A DNA stretch of 34,835 bases from Lachnospiraceae bacterium (GTDB lineage: Bacteria > Bacillota > Clostridia > Lachnospirales > Lachnospiraceae). Made by a program: the position numbers and the translations under genes. The notes under the pieces are model-generated. The model worked only from the letters and a program-made list of their open reading frames with translations. It was not told the DNA's origin and did not search any database. Position 1 is the stretch's first letter, and each line of letters opens with the position of its first letter. Below, piece after piece: positions 1 to 7,385 of the stretch. The stretch covers positions 1 to 34,835 of the forward strand of contig JAFZWG010000077.1 of the NCBI GenBank assembly GCA_017617395.1, in the 5' to 3' direction.

Positions 1-62
1 GGGCTCGAACCCATGACCTCCCGCGCGTCAGGCGGACGCTCTCCCGGCTGAGCTATATTTCC
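1..62 (-). tRNA. tRNA-Val (anticodon GAC), 3' end cut by window edge
   Basis: On the minus strand the sequence begins GGAAATA, then TA, a D-arm GCTCAGCCGGGAGAGC, an anticodon arm TCCGC-CTGACGC-GCGGG, and a T-arm start with GGGTTCGAGCCC. The seven-base loop puts GAC at 34-36, so it reads GUC (valine). The acceptor 3' strand lies beyond base 1. It sits 4 bases downstream of the next valine tRNA on the same strand and is very similar to it, so the two look like a duplicated pair in one transcript. Confidence 0.9.
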
Positions 63-66
63 ATGA

Positions 67-139
67 TGGGGGCGACGGGGCTCGAACCCGTGACCTCTCG
101 CGTGTGAGGCGAACGCTCTCCCGGCTGAGCTACACTCCC
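67..139 (-). tRNA. tRNA-Val (anticodon CAC)
   Basis: A complete 73-base cloverleaf: acceptor GGGAGTG pairs with CGCCCCC, D-arm GCTCAGCCGGGAGAGC, anticodon arm TTCGC-CTCACAC-GCGAG with CAC at 34-36 (reads GUG, valine), T-arm ACGGG-TTCGAGC-CCCGT, discriminator A. CCA is not encoded; TCA follows the discriminator. The acceptor has an A-C mismatch at pair 4-69 and a T-G wobble at 6-67. The promoter is not obvious; the gene may be read with the citrate synthase transcript upstream on the same strand, because only a weak hairpin without a T-run (159-180) separates them. Confidence 0.93.
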
Positions 140-219
140 ATTTCTATGAAATCCGCCCGGTCGCGGCCTTCGCCGCAACCGTTCGGTGATTTCTTTTGTT
201 GTTGATCGATTCCCTCGGA

Positions 220-1602
220 TCACTCCTCCGGCCGATCCTCCATCGCCTCGTACTCGCGATGTGTTCCGACGTACTTGTACGCCGGGCGGATGATCTTTCC
301 GTTGTTAATGATCTCCTCCATCCGGTGAGCCGCCCAGCCGCTGATTCGCGAGATCGCGAAGATCGGCGTGTAGAGCTCCTCGGGGATTCCTAACATATCA
401 TACACGAAACCGCTGTAAAAATCAACATTTGCGCACAAAGGTTTGAACAAATGTCTGTTTTCCGCGATGACTTCCTTCGCGATGCGCTCCACGGCGAAGT
501 ACAGCTCCAGCTCGTCCATGCGGTCCTTCGCCTCGGCAAGCTTGATTGCGTAGTCGCGCAGGATCACCTGGCGCGGGTCGGAGATCGTGTACACCGCGTG
601 TCCGATACCATACACAAGACCGGTCTTGTCGAACGCTTCCTTGCGCACAACCTTCGTCAAATACTCGCGGATCGCATTCTCATCCTTCCAGTCGAGAACA
701 TTTTCCTTGAGGTCAGCGAACATCTGGCGAACCTTTAAGTTCGCGCCGCCGTGGCGGTAGCCCTTCAGCGAAGCGATCGCCGCTGCCGTCGCGGAGTACG
801 TGTCCGTGCCCGACGAGGTAACCACGTGCGTTGTGAAGGTGGAGTTGTTTCCGCCGCCGTGCTCCGCGTGGATCACGAGGCAGATGTCCAGAACCTTCGC
901 CTCCAGCTCGGTGAAGCGTCCGTCCGGACGAAGCATCGAGAGGATGTTCTCCGCGGTGGAATACTCCGGCTTGGGGTTTCGGATGATCAGACTCTCATCC
1001 ATCCGGAAATGCAGATACGACCAATATGCGTAAATCGAGATGACCGGCAGCTTCGCAATCAGGTTGATCGACTGGCGAAGCACATTTTCCGCCGAGATGT
1101 CCTCGGCGTTGTCATCGTACGAATACAATGTCAGGATACTCTTTTGAAGGCTGTTCATGATGTTGCCGCTCACGGCCTTCATGATGACGTCGCGGATGAA
1201 CTTGTTCGACAGCGTCTGGAACGTGGTGATCAGCTCGACGAAATCCTTGAGTTCGGTCTCGTTCGGCAGCTCGCCGAAGAGAAGCAGGTACGTCGTCTCC
1301 TCGAACGCATATCTGCGCTCCGCGAAGCCCTTCACCATATCCTGCACATCGTAGCCCTGGTAATACAGCTTGCCCTCCGCCGGCACCTTCTTGCCGCCGT
1401 CAAGCTTGTACGCCGTCACGTCCGAAATCTCCGTGAGACCGGTCAGCACACCGGCACCGTTGCTGTCGCGGAGGCCGCGCTTTACGTCGTATTCCACATA
1501 CAGATTCTGGTCGATCACGCCCGCCTTACGGCACTCGTTCACAAGGAACTGAAAATCCCGTTCCCCTTTCTCGTCCAGTTTCATCATCGAAGAATCACTC
1601 AT
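220..1602 (-). CDS. gltA: Citrate synthase
   Basis: A 460-residue citrate synthase, which condenses oxaloacetate with acetyl-CoA to citrate in the cytosol (first step of the TCA cycle or of glutamate synthesis). The family catalytic positions are visible: His284 in RHGGAN, His335 in GIGHAVYTISDPR, Asp393 in NVDFYSG; the region from 245 has HAEHGGGNNSTF. The AVY after the second histidine (rather than RVY) and the 20-residue N-terminal extension match the clostridial branch of the family. The length is normal for that branch. The start at 1602 has an AGGAG about 7 bases upstream and a promoter at 1690-1718. It is alone in its transcript; the next gene upstream ends at 1788. Confidence 0.95.
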   Translation of the reverse strand: MSDSSMMKLDEKGERDFQFLVNECRKAGVIDQNLYVEYDVKRGLRDSNGAGVLTGLTEISDVTAYKLDGGKKVPAEGKLYYQGYDVQDMVKGFAERRYAFEETTYLLLFGELPNETELKDFVELITTFQTLSNKFIRDVIMKAVSGNIMNSLQKSILTLYSYDDNAEDISAENVLRQSINLIAKLPVISIYAYWSYLHFRMDESLIIRNPKPEYSTAENILSMLRPDGRFTELEAKVLDICLVIHAEHGGGNNSTFTTHVVTSSGTDTYSATAAAIASLKGYRHGGANLKVRQMFADLKENVLDWKDENAIREYLTKVVRKEAFDKTGLVYGIGHAVYTISDPRQVILRDYAIKLAEAKDRMDELELYFAVERIAKEVIAENRHLFKPLCANVDFYSGFVYDMLGIPEELYTPIFAISRISGWAAHRMEEIINNGKIIRPAYKYVGTHREYEAMEDRPEE

Positions 1603-1689
1603 GGCGCACTCCTGTCAACTCCGGCATACCGGTCATCGGCTTTCGCAAAATGCAGCCGCTTCCCGACGCCCCTCATCCTACATCGCACT

Positions 1690-1718
1690 ATTATATTCGC
1701 GGGACCGCCGCGCGTCAA
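1690..1718 (-). promoter_or_regulatory. Promoter of citrate synthase
   Basis: On the minus strand TTGACG, 17 bases, TATAAT: a nearly perfect vegetative promoter. Transcription would start near 1683, giving a leader of about 80 bases before the citrate synthase start at 1602. Confidence 0.75.
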
Positions 1719-1787
1719 CAGATATTTTCCGCGGGGTTCACGCGCTCCGCCGGCTCTTTCGGTGATTCCCGCAAGGCCCGGTCGGGA

Positions 1788-2570
1788 TCACTCATGCTCG
1801 ACGCGGCTCTTCTGTCCCATGCCGACGATCTTCGCTGCCGCGCGGCGCGGAACCAGTCTCGTCGCAAACAATCCGGCCTTGACGCCGGTACCGGGCACGA
1901 TCAGCATCTTGCCCTTCTCCATCTTCTTCACGGCGTACGCAACAATCTCCTCGGGCGTCTTTGCGGAAGCCCACTCCTTGCCGTTCGCCCGCTGCGTGAA
2001 CTCGGTGAACACCGGTCCGGGGCACAGCGCGCCGACATAGATCTTGCTGCCCATGTCCTTAAGCTCGCCCGCAAGACCCTGCGTGAAGCTCGCGACATAC
2101 GCCTTCGTCGCATAGTACGTATTCAGATACGGTCCCGCGGGAAGCAGTCCCGCGCAGGATGCGACATTCAGAATCGCGCCCGTGTCCGACTCCTTGCGAA
2201 GCTCAAGAAAACGCCTCGTAAGGATGTGCACGGCACGAATGTTTAAGTCGATCATGTTGAGCTCCTCGGCGAGTGACTGCTCCACCGTAGGGCCCAGAAG
2301 CCCGAAGCCCGCACAGTTGATGAGCACCGAAGCCCCCTGTCCCGCAATGATCTCCAGGACACGGTTGCACTCATCCTCCCGCGACAGGTCCGCGGCCAAT
2401 ACTTCACAGGGAACGCCCAGCTCCGTCGCCAGCTCGCGCATGCGCTCCTCGCGGCGCGCGACCAGGATCAGCCGGCAGCCCTTCGCCGCCAGCGCCTTGG
2501 CAAATTCCCTTCCGATACCGGAACTCGCCCCCGTGATTACCGCGGTGGCTCCGGCCAATTCTACTCTCAT
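1788..2570 (-). CDS. Short-chain dehydrogenase/reductase (SDR)
   Basis: A 260-residue classical SDR. It has the N-terminal nucleotide-binding glycine motif GASSGIG (14-20), the NAG-like INCAG (84-88), and catalytic Ser138 in NVASCAG, Tyr152 and Lys156 in the YYATK motif. SDRs of this COG0300-like type use NAD(P)H to reduce or oxidise a carbonyl/alcohol; the substrate cannot be told from the sequence. VARREER after the second beta strand suggests NADPH preference (inference). Its ATG overlaps the stop of the upstream E2-like gene (bases 2567-2570), so the two are translationally coupled and probably work on the same acyl or ketone substrate. Confidence 0.88.
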   Translation of the reverse strand: MRVELAGATAVITGASSGIGREFAKALAAKGCRLILVARREERMRELATELGVPCEVLAADLSREDECNRVLEIIAGQGASVLINCAGFGLLGPTVEQSLAEELNMIDLNIRAVHILTRRFLELRKESDTGAILNVASCAGLLPAGPYLNTYYATKAYVASFTQGLAGELKDMGSKIYVGALCPGPVFTEFTQRANGKEWASAKTPEEIVAYAVKKMEKGKMLIVPGTGVKAGLFATRLVPRRAAAKIVGMGQKSRVEHE

Positions 2571-3523
2571 GAATTCCCCTCAGTCTCTTTCTTCGCTTTC
2601 TTCTTTTTCTTCACGCGGTCGATCTTGTCGAACTCAATCTTCTCGGGCGGAGTCAACAACATCTCCGGATGCGTGATGTAGTAGCGAATCTTGCGGAATC
2701 CGACGGCATACGCAAGGCCGTCCGCCGCACGCTCGTCGACGACGAACTGCATTTTCAGCTTGACCACGCGCTTCGTCGTGCCGTCCGCCTGCAGCTCATA
2801 GCACACGCGCTTGCGGCCGATCGCGCCGAAGATCGTCAGCGTTCCGAACTCGTAAATGTGATGGTAAACCGCATCCAGTCCGATGGAACCCATGTTGGTC
2901 AAAAAGAAGCTTGAATGGAACGGAAGCGAATCCGTCATCTTCTTCGGAATCCATCCGTAGCGGTCCAAAAGCTTGAAAAATCCGACAACAAACGAAAGCA
3001 GGAAGCCCGGGAGCTTGCAGAACACGGTCTCCAACGCATCCAGCGCATTCTTGTTCTCATCGTCCTCCACCTTCACGGTGGTGTCGATGGCATCCGTCTC
3101 CTCCTTGATCCGGCGCACAACATCGTAGAGCGTATCCTCACACTCGAAAACCGGCATGATGATCGTGCGGTCGCTCTCTCTGGTCATGCCCTTCATCACG
3201 GTCATGGAACCCTTGATCGTGTTGCGGGAATAGATCCTGGAATGCTTTACAAAACGGTTCAGCTCGGGAACCTCCACCAGCGCGCGGACCATCGTCGCGT
3301 AAACCACCTCGTACATTGAGAGGTTCGGCATCTCGCCCATGCGCATCTTGCGGATGAACTCCTCGGTCTCCGTGATGTCCAGCTCGTCCTCAAAGAGAAC
3401 CCAGCCGTCCATCTTCTTCGACATGATATACGGCTCCAGGCGGCTCATCGGATCCTGATTGCGAACCAGAAAACCATCTTTCCGGTCACCCCATCTTCTC
3501 TTGCGTCCCTCATGCGGTTTCAT
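2567..3523 (-). CDS. Stand-alone 2-oxoacid dehydrogenase E2 acyltransferase-like protein
   Basis: A 318-residue protein that reads as the catalytic domain of E2 acyltransferases (chloramphenicol-acetyltransferase fold), without lipoyl or E1/E3-binding domains. The C-terminal catalytic motif of the family, DHRxxDG, is here D263-E264-R-A-A-D268-G269: the catalytic histidine is replaced by glutamate. An N-terminal segment (about 1-30) is basic and the C-terminus ends in a run of lysines (about 304-312). A hydrophobic stretch near 171-187 could contact membrane. There are no E1 or E3 genes nearby, so a role in a dehydrogenase complex is not supported. It is the first gene of a coupled operon with the SDR. 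The start at 3523 has only a weak GGGGAAAA ribosome site. Confidence 0.75.
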   Translation of the reverse strand: MKPHEGRKRRWGDRKDGFLVRNQDPMSRLEPYIMSKKMDGWVLFEDELDITETEEFIRKMRMGEMPNLSMYEVVYATMVRALVEVPELNRFVKHSRIYSRNTIKGSMTVMKGMTRESDRTIIMPVFECEDTLYDVVRRIKEETDAIDTTVKVEDDENKNALDALETVFCKLPGFLLSFVVGFFKLLDRYGWIPKKMTDSLPFHSSFFLTNMGSIGLDAVYHHIYEFGTLTIFGAIGRKRVCYELQADGTTKRVVKLKMQFVVDERAADGLAYAVGFRKIRYYITHPEMLLTPPEKIEFDKIDRVKKKKKAKKETEGNS

Positions 3524-3587
3524 TTCATTTTCCCCAGTCTATCGCACACACGGGCACGTGCGATTTATAAAAATTTAATACTTTATC

Positions 3588-3617
3588 ATTGTATAACACC
3601 GACGCTCCCGCTGTCAA
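3588..3617 (-). promoter_or_regulatory. Promoter of the E2-like/SDR operon
   Basis: On the minus strand TTGACA, 18 bases, TACAAT. The leader (about 3581-3524) contains a 7-base inverted repeat ATCGCAC/GTGCGAT at 3541-3547 and 3558-3564, which could form a hairpin just upstream of the ribosome binding site. It is back to back with the lipoprotein promoter at 3674-3702. Confidence 0.65.
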
Positions 3618-3673
3618 TAAAAACGAAGGTGCATTTGTGCTTATGTTTTCTTTGTGTACGCGCCATGATTTGT

Positions 3674-3702
3674 TTGACATACGCACCCGAATTTACTAAA
3701 AT
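3674..3702 (+). promoter_or_regulatory. Promoter of the beta-helix lipoprotein gene
   Basis: TTGACA, 17 bases, TAAAAT, with transcription predicted to begin near 3709. A GGGGAGG ribosome site lies between this point and the ATG at 3734. Confidence 0.75.
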
Positions 3703-3733
3703 GAAAGAAATTCGGCGGGGAGGACCAATCCTT

Positions 3734-4669
3734 ATGAAGCTTAAACGCGGACTGCTTTTCCTGACGCTTCTTGCGGCGCTGTTGCTGGTCGGCTGCGGGA
3801 AGAAGGAGGAGAAGAAGATCACATTTTCCGATACGGACATCAAGTCCGACGTCATCGGCGTCGCCATCGAGGGCACGACGCTTACCATCCGTGCGGCCGG
3901 AACGTACGTCCTCACCGGTTCCTGCAAGGAAGGCAACATCATCATCGATGCGCCCGCCGGCAAATCGGTCACGCTTGTGCTTGACAACCTCGAGCTCACG
4001 AGCACCAAAACCTCGCCGATCTACGTCAAGGATTGTCCGCTTCTCGCGATCACCATCGCGGAGCGCTCCCAGAACATCCTAACCGACCGCCACACGTACA
4101 CCGAGATGCTCTCCCAGGACGGACAGCAGACGGACGCCTCGGACTTCGAGGAGGTTCCGAGCGCGGCAATCTACTCCAAGAGCCCGCTTCTGATCCGCGG
4201 TGAGGGCGACGGACAGCTCGTCATCAACGCCGACTGCTACAACGGCATCACCACGAACGACACCCTGACCATCGACGGCGGCGTCATCAACATCACCGCC
4301 AAAAACAACGCCCTTCGCGGCAAGGATTTTGTGTCGATCGGCGGCGGCGTGCTGACCATCAAGGCCGGCAACGACGGCATCAAGTCCACGAACACGGAAA
4401 ATGCGGGCCTCGGCTACATCACCATCAAGGGCGGCGTCCTCAACATCCAGGCGGATGACGAAGGTCTCTACGCACCCCGCTCCGTCAACTTCGACGGCGG
4501 TACCGTCACGATCAAGTCGAAAAATACAGGCATCAAAACGGAAGGCACCGTCAACTTCGACGCAGGCATCATCACCATCACCTCAAAGAAGGACGCACCG
4601 ATCCTCGCGAACACGCAGGTCCACAAGGACGACGCGCTCGTGACCGCCAACGGCAAGGTGCTGGAGTAA
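3734..4669 (+). CDS. Carbohydrate-binding beta-helix lipoprotein (DUF4353/Cthe_2159-like)
   Basis: A 311-residue lipoprotein. The start at 3734 follows GGGGAGG by 9 bases; earlier in-frame ATGs lie upstream of or inside the promoter. The signal peptide runs MKLKRG, then a hydrophobic stretch, then the lipobox LLVGC, so the mature protein is lipid-anchored at the outer face of the membrane. The rest is a repetitive right-handed beta-helix: recurrent turns such as ITIDGGVINI, SIGGGVLTIKAGNDGIKS, TIKGGVLNIQADDEG and NFDGGTVTIKSKNTGIKT, each about 22-26 residues. This matches the family of Clostridium thermocellum Cthe_2159, which binds polygalacturonate/cellulose. A sugar-binding or adhesive role is likely; the ligand is not known. 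Single-gene transcript, with a strong terminator after it. Confidence 0.85.
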   Translation: MKLKRGLLFLTLLAALLLVGCGKKEEKKITFSDTDIKSDVIGVAIEGTTLTIRAAGTYVLTGSCKEGNIIIDAPAGKSVTLVLDNLELTSTKTSPIYVKDCPLLAITIAERSQNILTDRHTYTEMLSQDGQQTDASDFEEVPSAAIYSKSPLLIRGEGDGQLVINADCYNGITTNDTLTIDGGVINITAKNNALRGKDFVSIGGGVLTIKAGNDGIKSTNTENAGLGYITIKGGVLNIQADDEGLYAPRSVNFDGGTVTIKSKNTGIKTEGTVNFDAGIITITSKKDAPILANTQVHKDDALVTANGKVLE

Positions 4670-4695
4670 TCTTACAAATTCACAGAAAAAAATAC

Positions 4696-4725
4696 GCGGA
4701 GGCACAACCGGTGCCTCCGCTTTTT
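4696..4725. terminator. Bidirectional rho-independent terminator
   Basis: A 10-base-pair stem GCGGAGGCAC/GTGCCTCCGC with a 5-base loop, followed on the plus strand by TTTTT (4721-4725). On the minus strand it is followed by GTA and then seven T (4686-4692). It ends the lipoprotein gene and the convergent kinase-like gene. Confidence 0.88.
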
Positions 4726-4762
4726 GATTATCTTTTGTTGTCAAACCGATGTCACTTAAGCC

Positions 4763-5380
4763 TCACTCGAGTTCCTTCACAATCGCGTAGAGGATGTCGA
4801 CGCAGCCGTCCAGGCCGCACGTGCTCGAATTCAGCGTGATATCGTAGTTCTGCGTCTTGCCCCACTCGGCGTCGGTGTAGTAGCGATAGTGGTTTGCTCT
4901 CGCCTTGTCCTTCTTGCGAAGGCTCTTCTCCACACCGTCCCGGTCAAAGCCGTAGTCCTTCACCGCGCGCTCCATCTTGTCCTCGAGCTTCGCATGGATG
5001 AATACATGAAGCGCATCGTCGCGGTCCTTTAAGATGTAATCCGCGCAGCGTCCGACAATGACGCAGTTCTCCTTCTCGGCAATGTCCTTGATAATATCGC
5101 TCTGAACAACGTAGAGCTGATCCTGCAGCGGAAGCATATGACCGCCGAACACCTGGCCGGCATACGTCATGTTGCTGGCAATGTTGAACAACAGGCTGCC
5201 CGTGATGTGCTCGCCCTGCTCCTCGATGAATTCTTTCGCCAAACCGCTCTCTTTTGCCACACGGTCAATCAATTCCTTGTCGTAGAAGGCATATCCCAGC
5301 TTCTCCGCAAGCTTGCGGCCGATCGTCCGACCGCCGCTGCCGCATTCACGGCTGATGGTAATGATTCTCTTCATATACAT
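4763..5380 (-). CDS. Cytidylate-kinase-like family protein
   Basis: A 205-residue P-loop protein of the cytidylate-kinase-like family (PF13189). The N-terminus MYMKRIITISRECGSGGRTIGRKLAEKLG contains the family P-loop variant GSGGRTIG in place of a GKST motif. It continues with FYDKELI, and VGRCADYIL near the middle is also characteristic. The true substrate of the family is not established; nucleoside monophosphate phosphorylation is the inference. Choice of start: an open frame extends to a TTG at 5416, but that codon lies only 3 bases after the strong AAGGAGG. Homologous N-termini begin at ITISRE, so ATG 5380 (or 5374) is preferred. A hairpin sits between the Shine-Dalgarno and this ATG. 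Confidence 0.82.
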   Translation of the reverse strand: MYMKRIITISRECGSGGRTIGRKLAEKLGYAFYDKELIDRVAKESGLAKEFIEEQGEHITGSLLFNIASNMTYAGQVFGGHMLPLQDQLYVVQSDIIKDIAEKENCVIVGRCADYILKDRDDALHVFIHAKLEDKMERAVKDYGFDRDGVEKSLRKKDKARANHYRYYTDAEWGKTQNYDITLNSSTCGLDGCVDILYAIVKELE

Positions 5381-5388
5381 TTCGCTGT

Positions 5389-5426
5389 CGGTTTGAAACC
5401 CCTTGCAAACCGGCAACCTCCTCCTT
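5389..5426 (-). promoter_or_regulatory. Shine-Dalgarno plus hairpin spacer before the kinase-like start
   Basis: On the minus strand AAGGAGGAGG (5426-5417) is followed after 4 bases by a perfect 7-base inverted repeat CGGTTTG-N10-CAAACCG (5412-5389), then 8 bases to ATG 5380. Unfolded, the Shine-Dalgarno is too far from the ATG (36 bases). Folded, the effective distance is about 12 bases. Confidence 0.45.
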
Positions 5427-5442
5427 CCCCGTCGGTGTCTTT

Positions 5443-5472
5443 ATTGTACCGCAGAAACGAGGTTTTTGTCAA
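5443..5472 (-). promoter_or_regulatory. Promoter of the cytidylate-kinase-like gene
   Basis: On the minus strand TTGACA, 18 bases, TACAAT, with transcription starting near 5436. It lies just past the stop of the last tad gene (5486). No terminator is seen between, so tad read-through may also reach this gene. Confidence 0.7.
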
Positions 5473-5485
5473 TGAAGAATCCCTT

Positions 5486-6241
5486 CTAGTGCATCGCCCA
5501 CGCGAGTGCCATCAGCATTCCCAGAATCACCGTGAGGCCACCCAGAAACGACCGGATTCCGCGGCGGATTCGTGAACTTTTTCGCGGTGTCGCCGCTGCG
5601 TCATATATCCCGCCGTTTGCAATAATCTCCGCCTCGCCGGCAAGGACCGTCCCGGCTCCGTCGGGCGTTCCGCCAAACTCCGGAAGTCCCGGCACCGGAC
5701 CTCCCGAAACAGCCGTCAGCATACGCTGCATCGTACTGCCGTTCTCATGGCTCAGCACGTGGAACGCAAATCCGCTGTACACCGCGAGCGAATCCCGCAC
5801 ATCAATATATTGCAAGAGTATATCGGACAGTAACCTGACCTGGTCCGTCAGCGGCTTCTCATATTCCGGGCAGTAAACAAGTTCCGGTTCGCCCGTGTCA
5901 TTCCGCACAAACAGACAGTCCGGGTGAAGGACAAAGCTTTCCTCTCGAAGCAGGTATCTTCGGCCTTCGGCGATTCTTTGAAACAACCGGGACATCAGCC
6001 GCCGAAAATCCTCTCCGGACAACTTTTGCCCCGTAAGACTCTCGCGCAGCGAGGAACATCCGTCAATGCGGTACTGCCTAAGCTTCTCCCCGTTCAAATA
6101 CAGAGTTTTCATCCGAAGCATCCCCGGAATCTCATTGTGAACAAGCATCTCCTCCTCGAAGGAATCGCCCTCCGGAAGGTGATGAAGCACCAAAAGGCAC
6201 TCCTCCAGCCCGTTGATTCGTTCCGCCTCTATCTCATACAT
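5486..6241 (-). CDS. DUF6382-like protein of the tad operon
   Basis: A 251-residue protein resembling the DUF6382 domain found in Lachnospiraceae pilus operons, often fused to a C-terminal FHA domain. The N-terminal ~165 residues form the soluble domain (for example LHPDCLFVRN and PELVYCPEYEKPL, with a following RLLSDILLQYIDVRD helix). A Gly/Pro/Ala-rich linker follows (about 180-215), then a basic patch KSSRIRRGIR, and a final hydrophobic segment (about 232-250) that would anchor it in the membrane. No FHA domain follows here, so this looks like a short form of the family. It is the last gene of the tad operon, 38 bases after tadE. A cytoplasmic scaffold or regulatory role is inferred. Confidence 0.6.
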   Translation of the reverse strand: MYEIEAERINGLEECLLVLHHLPEGDSFEEEMLVHNEIPGMLRMKTLYLNGEKLRQYRIDGCSSLRESLTGQKLSGEDFRRLMSRLFQRIAEGRRYLLREESFVLHPDCLFVRNDTGEPELVYCPEYEKPLTDQVRLLSDILLQYIDVRDSLAVYSGFAFHVLSHENGSTMQRMLTAVSGGPVPGLPEFGGTPDGAGTVLAGEAEIIANGGIYDAAATPRKSSRIRRGIRSFLGGLTVILGMLMALAWAMH

Positions 6242-6279
6242 CTCGGTCTCTCCTCTTGTTCTTCAGAATACTCCGTTTC

Positions 6280-6879
6280 TTATCGCAACCGGTTCACAAC
6301 CTCGCTCAATTTCTCGAAGATCGTCTTAATTCCCGCAATCTGACTTCCCGTATCCATGATTGCCGCATATATTCTCGTCTGTCTTCTCGGATCGCTGCAA
6401 CTGCACTTCCGGACGATCACGTCGGAAAACCATTGCTTTGTCGCAAGGCTTCCGAGCATTGCAACACCGGAATCACCCTGCAACCGGATCCGAACCGTCG
6501 CAACACCGCCGGATACCGTCACCGTCGCCTCAGACGCATCCGCAATCCAGAACCTTCCTTTGACGAGTGTCCGCAGCCGTTTCGTCATCTCCGCCGCGTC
6601 CGCATCATCCGTGCCCTGAAACCAGCGCGCGAAGATCGACCTCTCGAATTTACGCTCATAGCGAATCTTTCCAAGCTCCGGATCCTCATCGTTTAAGACC
6701 AGCGCCCTCGTCTCCTCCGCAATCCGCGTCGCCAGCCCGTTCGCAACCGACACGTCCCGAAGATACAGCACCATGTCAATCATCAGCACCGTAAGGATTG
6801 TGACAAACGGAATCACAAACACGGCCTCCACGGTGAAGGAAGCCTCCACCGCGGTCCTGCAATCTCTTCGCCCTCTCAT
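6280..6879 (-). CDS. TadE-like pseudopilin
   Basis: A 199-residue TadE-family protein. The basic N-terminus MRGRRDCRT leads into ASFTVEAVFVIPFVTILTVLMIDM, a type IV pilin-like segment with the conserved glutamate five residues into the hydrophobic helix (TVEA). The remaining ~165 residues are predicted outside the membrane. TadE/TadF proteins are minor pseudopilins needed for Flp pilus assembly and are cleaved by the prepilin peptidase. That enzyme is encoded 18 bases upstream. Confidence 0.82.
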   Translation of the reverse strand: MRGRRDCRTAVEASFTVEAVFVIPFVTILTVLMIDMVLYLRDVSVANGLATRIAEETRALVLNDEDPELGKIRYERKFERSIFARWFQGTDDADAAEMTKRLRTLVKGRFWIADASEATVTVSGGVATVRIRLQGDSGVAMLGSLATKQWFSDVIVRKCSCSDPRRQTRIYAAIMDTGSQIAGIKTIFEKLSEVVNRLR

Positions 6880-6897
6880 CCCGGTTCCTCCGTGCTT

Positions 6898-7371
6898 TCA
6901 CAAAACCAGACAAATCGCAACTCCCGCACTGCCCAGCACCGCAAACGGATAGAACGGAAGCGTGTACGTTCTCGATTTTCGCAAAATCGCAATGCAGAAT
7001 AGTCCCACCGGCAGCAGACAAAGGTAACTCACCAGAAGGAAGAAGAACAAAAGCCGCAATCCGAGCCCGAAACCGTACATCGAAATCAACACGGCGTCCC
7101 CGATCCCCATCGTCTTCCACCGCGCGGAAATCGCGATTAAAACAAGCCCGGGAACAAGCCCGAAAGTTCGCTGGATAAACGGGATTCCGGCAGAGAGCAC
7201 GGTCCCGATTGAAACGAAGTTCAAATGACAAAGCGCCACCGCGATCGCCAGCGAAATGCTTCCCGAAACAAGCAGCCACCGCGGTACCGTCTTCGTCCGC
7301 AGGTCGTACACAGCCCCGGTTAGACTCACCACGGCAAGAAGCCCAAACACAATCCAGTCCCCGGCTTTCAT
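6898..7371 (-). CDS. tadV: Prepilin peptidase, A24 family (TadV/CpaA-like)
   Basis: A 157-residue polytopic membrane protease of the compact A24 type. The two catalytic aspartates of the family are visible: Asp23 in YDLRTKTVPRWL near the end of the first helix, and the GxGD motif in MGIGDAVL. The length matches stand-alone TadV/CpaA enzymes, which lack the methyltransferase domain of PilD. It is expected to process the Flp pilin and the TadE-like proteins of the same operon at the inner face of the membrane. Confidence 0.88.
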   Translation of the reverse strand: MKAGDWIVFGLLAVVSLTGAVYDLRTKTVPRWLLVSGSISLAIAVALCHLNFVSIGTVLSAGIPFIQRTFGLVPGLVLIAISARWKTMGIGDAVLISMYGFGLGLRLLFFFLLVSYLCLLPVGLFCIAILRKSRTYTLPFYPFAVLGSAGVAICLVL

Positions 7372-7385
7372 TCTCTCACCTCAAT

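Noticed and set aside
159-180. Possible terminator after citrate synthase (GGTCGCGG/CCGCAACC)
   Set aside because: An 8-base stem but no T-run on the minus strand; recorded only as a weak hairpin.
751-2040. Plus-strand open frame of 429 codons
   Set aside because: Antisense to citrate synthase and running through its promoter; no coding signs.
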